In this document: piece after piece, positions 63,738 through 64,000 of the stretch | Layout: each line of letters opens with the position of its first letter | How positions within the stretch are numbered: position 1 is the stretch's first letter | From: Pseudoalteromonas piratica | Lineage (GTDB): Bacteria; Pseudomonadota; Gammaproteobacteria; Enterobacterales; Alteromonadaceae | NCBI RefSeq assembly: GCF_000788395.1 | Contig: NZ_CP009889.1 | Coordinates: forward strand, 496,001-560,000 | Direction of reading: 5' to 3' | DNA length: 64,000 bases | Notes under the pieces: model-generated | Seen by the model: the letters and a program-made list of their open reading frames with translations, nothing else | Told to the model about the DNA's origin: nothing | Databases searched by the model: none | Made by a program: the position numbers and the translations under genes

Positions 63738-64000
63738 ACGTACTTCCCTATAACTCAATAATAAGCGTTAATTACAAAATGCGGTTGTTGAAATAACCAC
63801 ATTTATGATTTGTATGTTTATCTTCTTTTACATGCAACGTGTTGTCCCGCCTTTGTTTTTAACATGAATTTTAAATTTTTAGAAGTAACCACATGGTTCG
63901 ATGGTTATCAAAATAAGTGAATAGGTTTGTTGTATTTAATGAGGCAATGGTATGTGAATTCGCTGTTTGTCCCAAAATACTTTTAATCCATTTAAGTATG
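63738..64000. other. Window end without a recognised gene
   Basis: AT-rich sequence, promoter of the lipocalin gene on the minus strand; no complete or partial gene could be identified before the window ends. Confidence 0.4.

Noticed and set aside
1..64000. CRISPR arrays, tRNA or rRNA genes and complete insertion sequences
   Set aside because: Reading the window gave no regularly spaced repeats, no tRNA-like cloverleaf ends and no transposase frame; the only recombinase is the truncated one at 47147.

Overview
The window looks like chromosomal DNA of a marine gammaproteobacterium of the Alteromonadales, most likely Pseudoalteromonas or a close relative. This is an inference from gene content: MaoP (DUF413), a Bax-type glucosaminidase, AstB, Ppc, a TIGR01782-type TonB receptor with a sugar locus, many secreted or outer-membrane proteins, two large hybrid histidine kinases, an AT-rich composition and cassette-like attC sites. 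No rRNA, tRNA, CRISPR array or complete insertion sequence was seen.

Layout. 0-17 kb: housekeeping and envelope genes, namely a bicarbonate transporter (SbtA), an OmpA-family porin, a hybrid kinase, a DsbC-like isomerase, a ToxR/CadC-like regulator, an amino-acid-binding protein, MgtE, Bax, an iron-type alcohol dehydrogenase and an HTH / DUF2975-like / serine-hydrolase operon. 17-22.4 kb: maoP with a tiny coupled ORF and a perfect 14-bp palindrome, a polysaccharide deacetylase, a TPR protein, a chemoreceptor and a small membrane protein. 22.4-33.9 kb: a sugar-utilisation locus. A ROK repressor diverges from a CUT2 ABC transporter (binding protein, permease, single-domain ATPase), followed by a cytoplasmic GH3 beta-N-acetylglucosaminidase, a TonB receptor, and a secreted protein joining a lysozyme-like domain, an RTX-like stretch and a CBM5/12 chitin-binding module. 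Related 25-bp operator-like motifs lie before the ABC operon and before the TonB receptor, so the locus reads as one regulon for a GlcNAc-containing glycan. 33.9-42 kb: a beta-barrel protein, a DUF1566 lipoprotein, a DUF4956 / CotH-beta-helix / VTC operon and a BamA-type barrel protein.

43.7-47.8 kb is the accessory part. Small same-strand genes (membrane protein, DUF1203, small secreted protein, trypsin-like protease) sit between attC-like sites. In three cassettes the 7-mer at the start is the exact reverse complement of the 7-mer at the end, the signature of integron cassettes, but there is no integron integrase. A 58-bp direct repeat occurs twice. A tyrosine recombinase next to it is cut by a stop codon one position before the predicted catalytic tyrosine.

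47.8-64 kb: a PAS-rich hybrid kinase, a secreted esterase, an M20 dipeptidase (TTG start), a lipoate-ligase-family protein, a cobalamin riboswitch ahead of a BtuM-like transporter, astB, ppc with a divergent LysR gene, a coiled-coil protein, two GNAT acetyltransferases and a Blc-type lipocalin. All family names come from reading sequence motifs by eye; no database search was possible.
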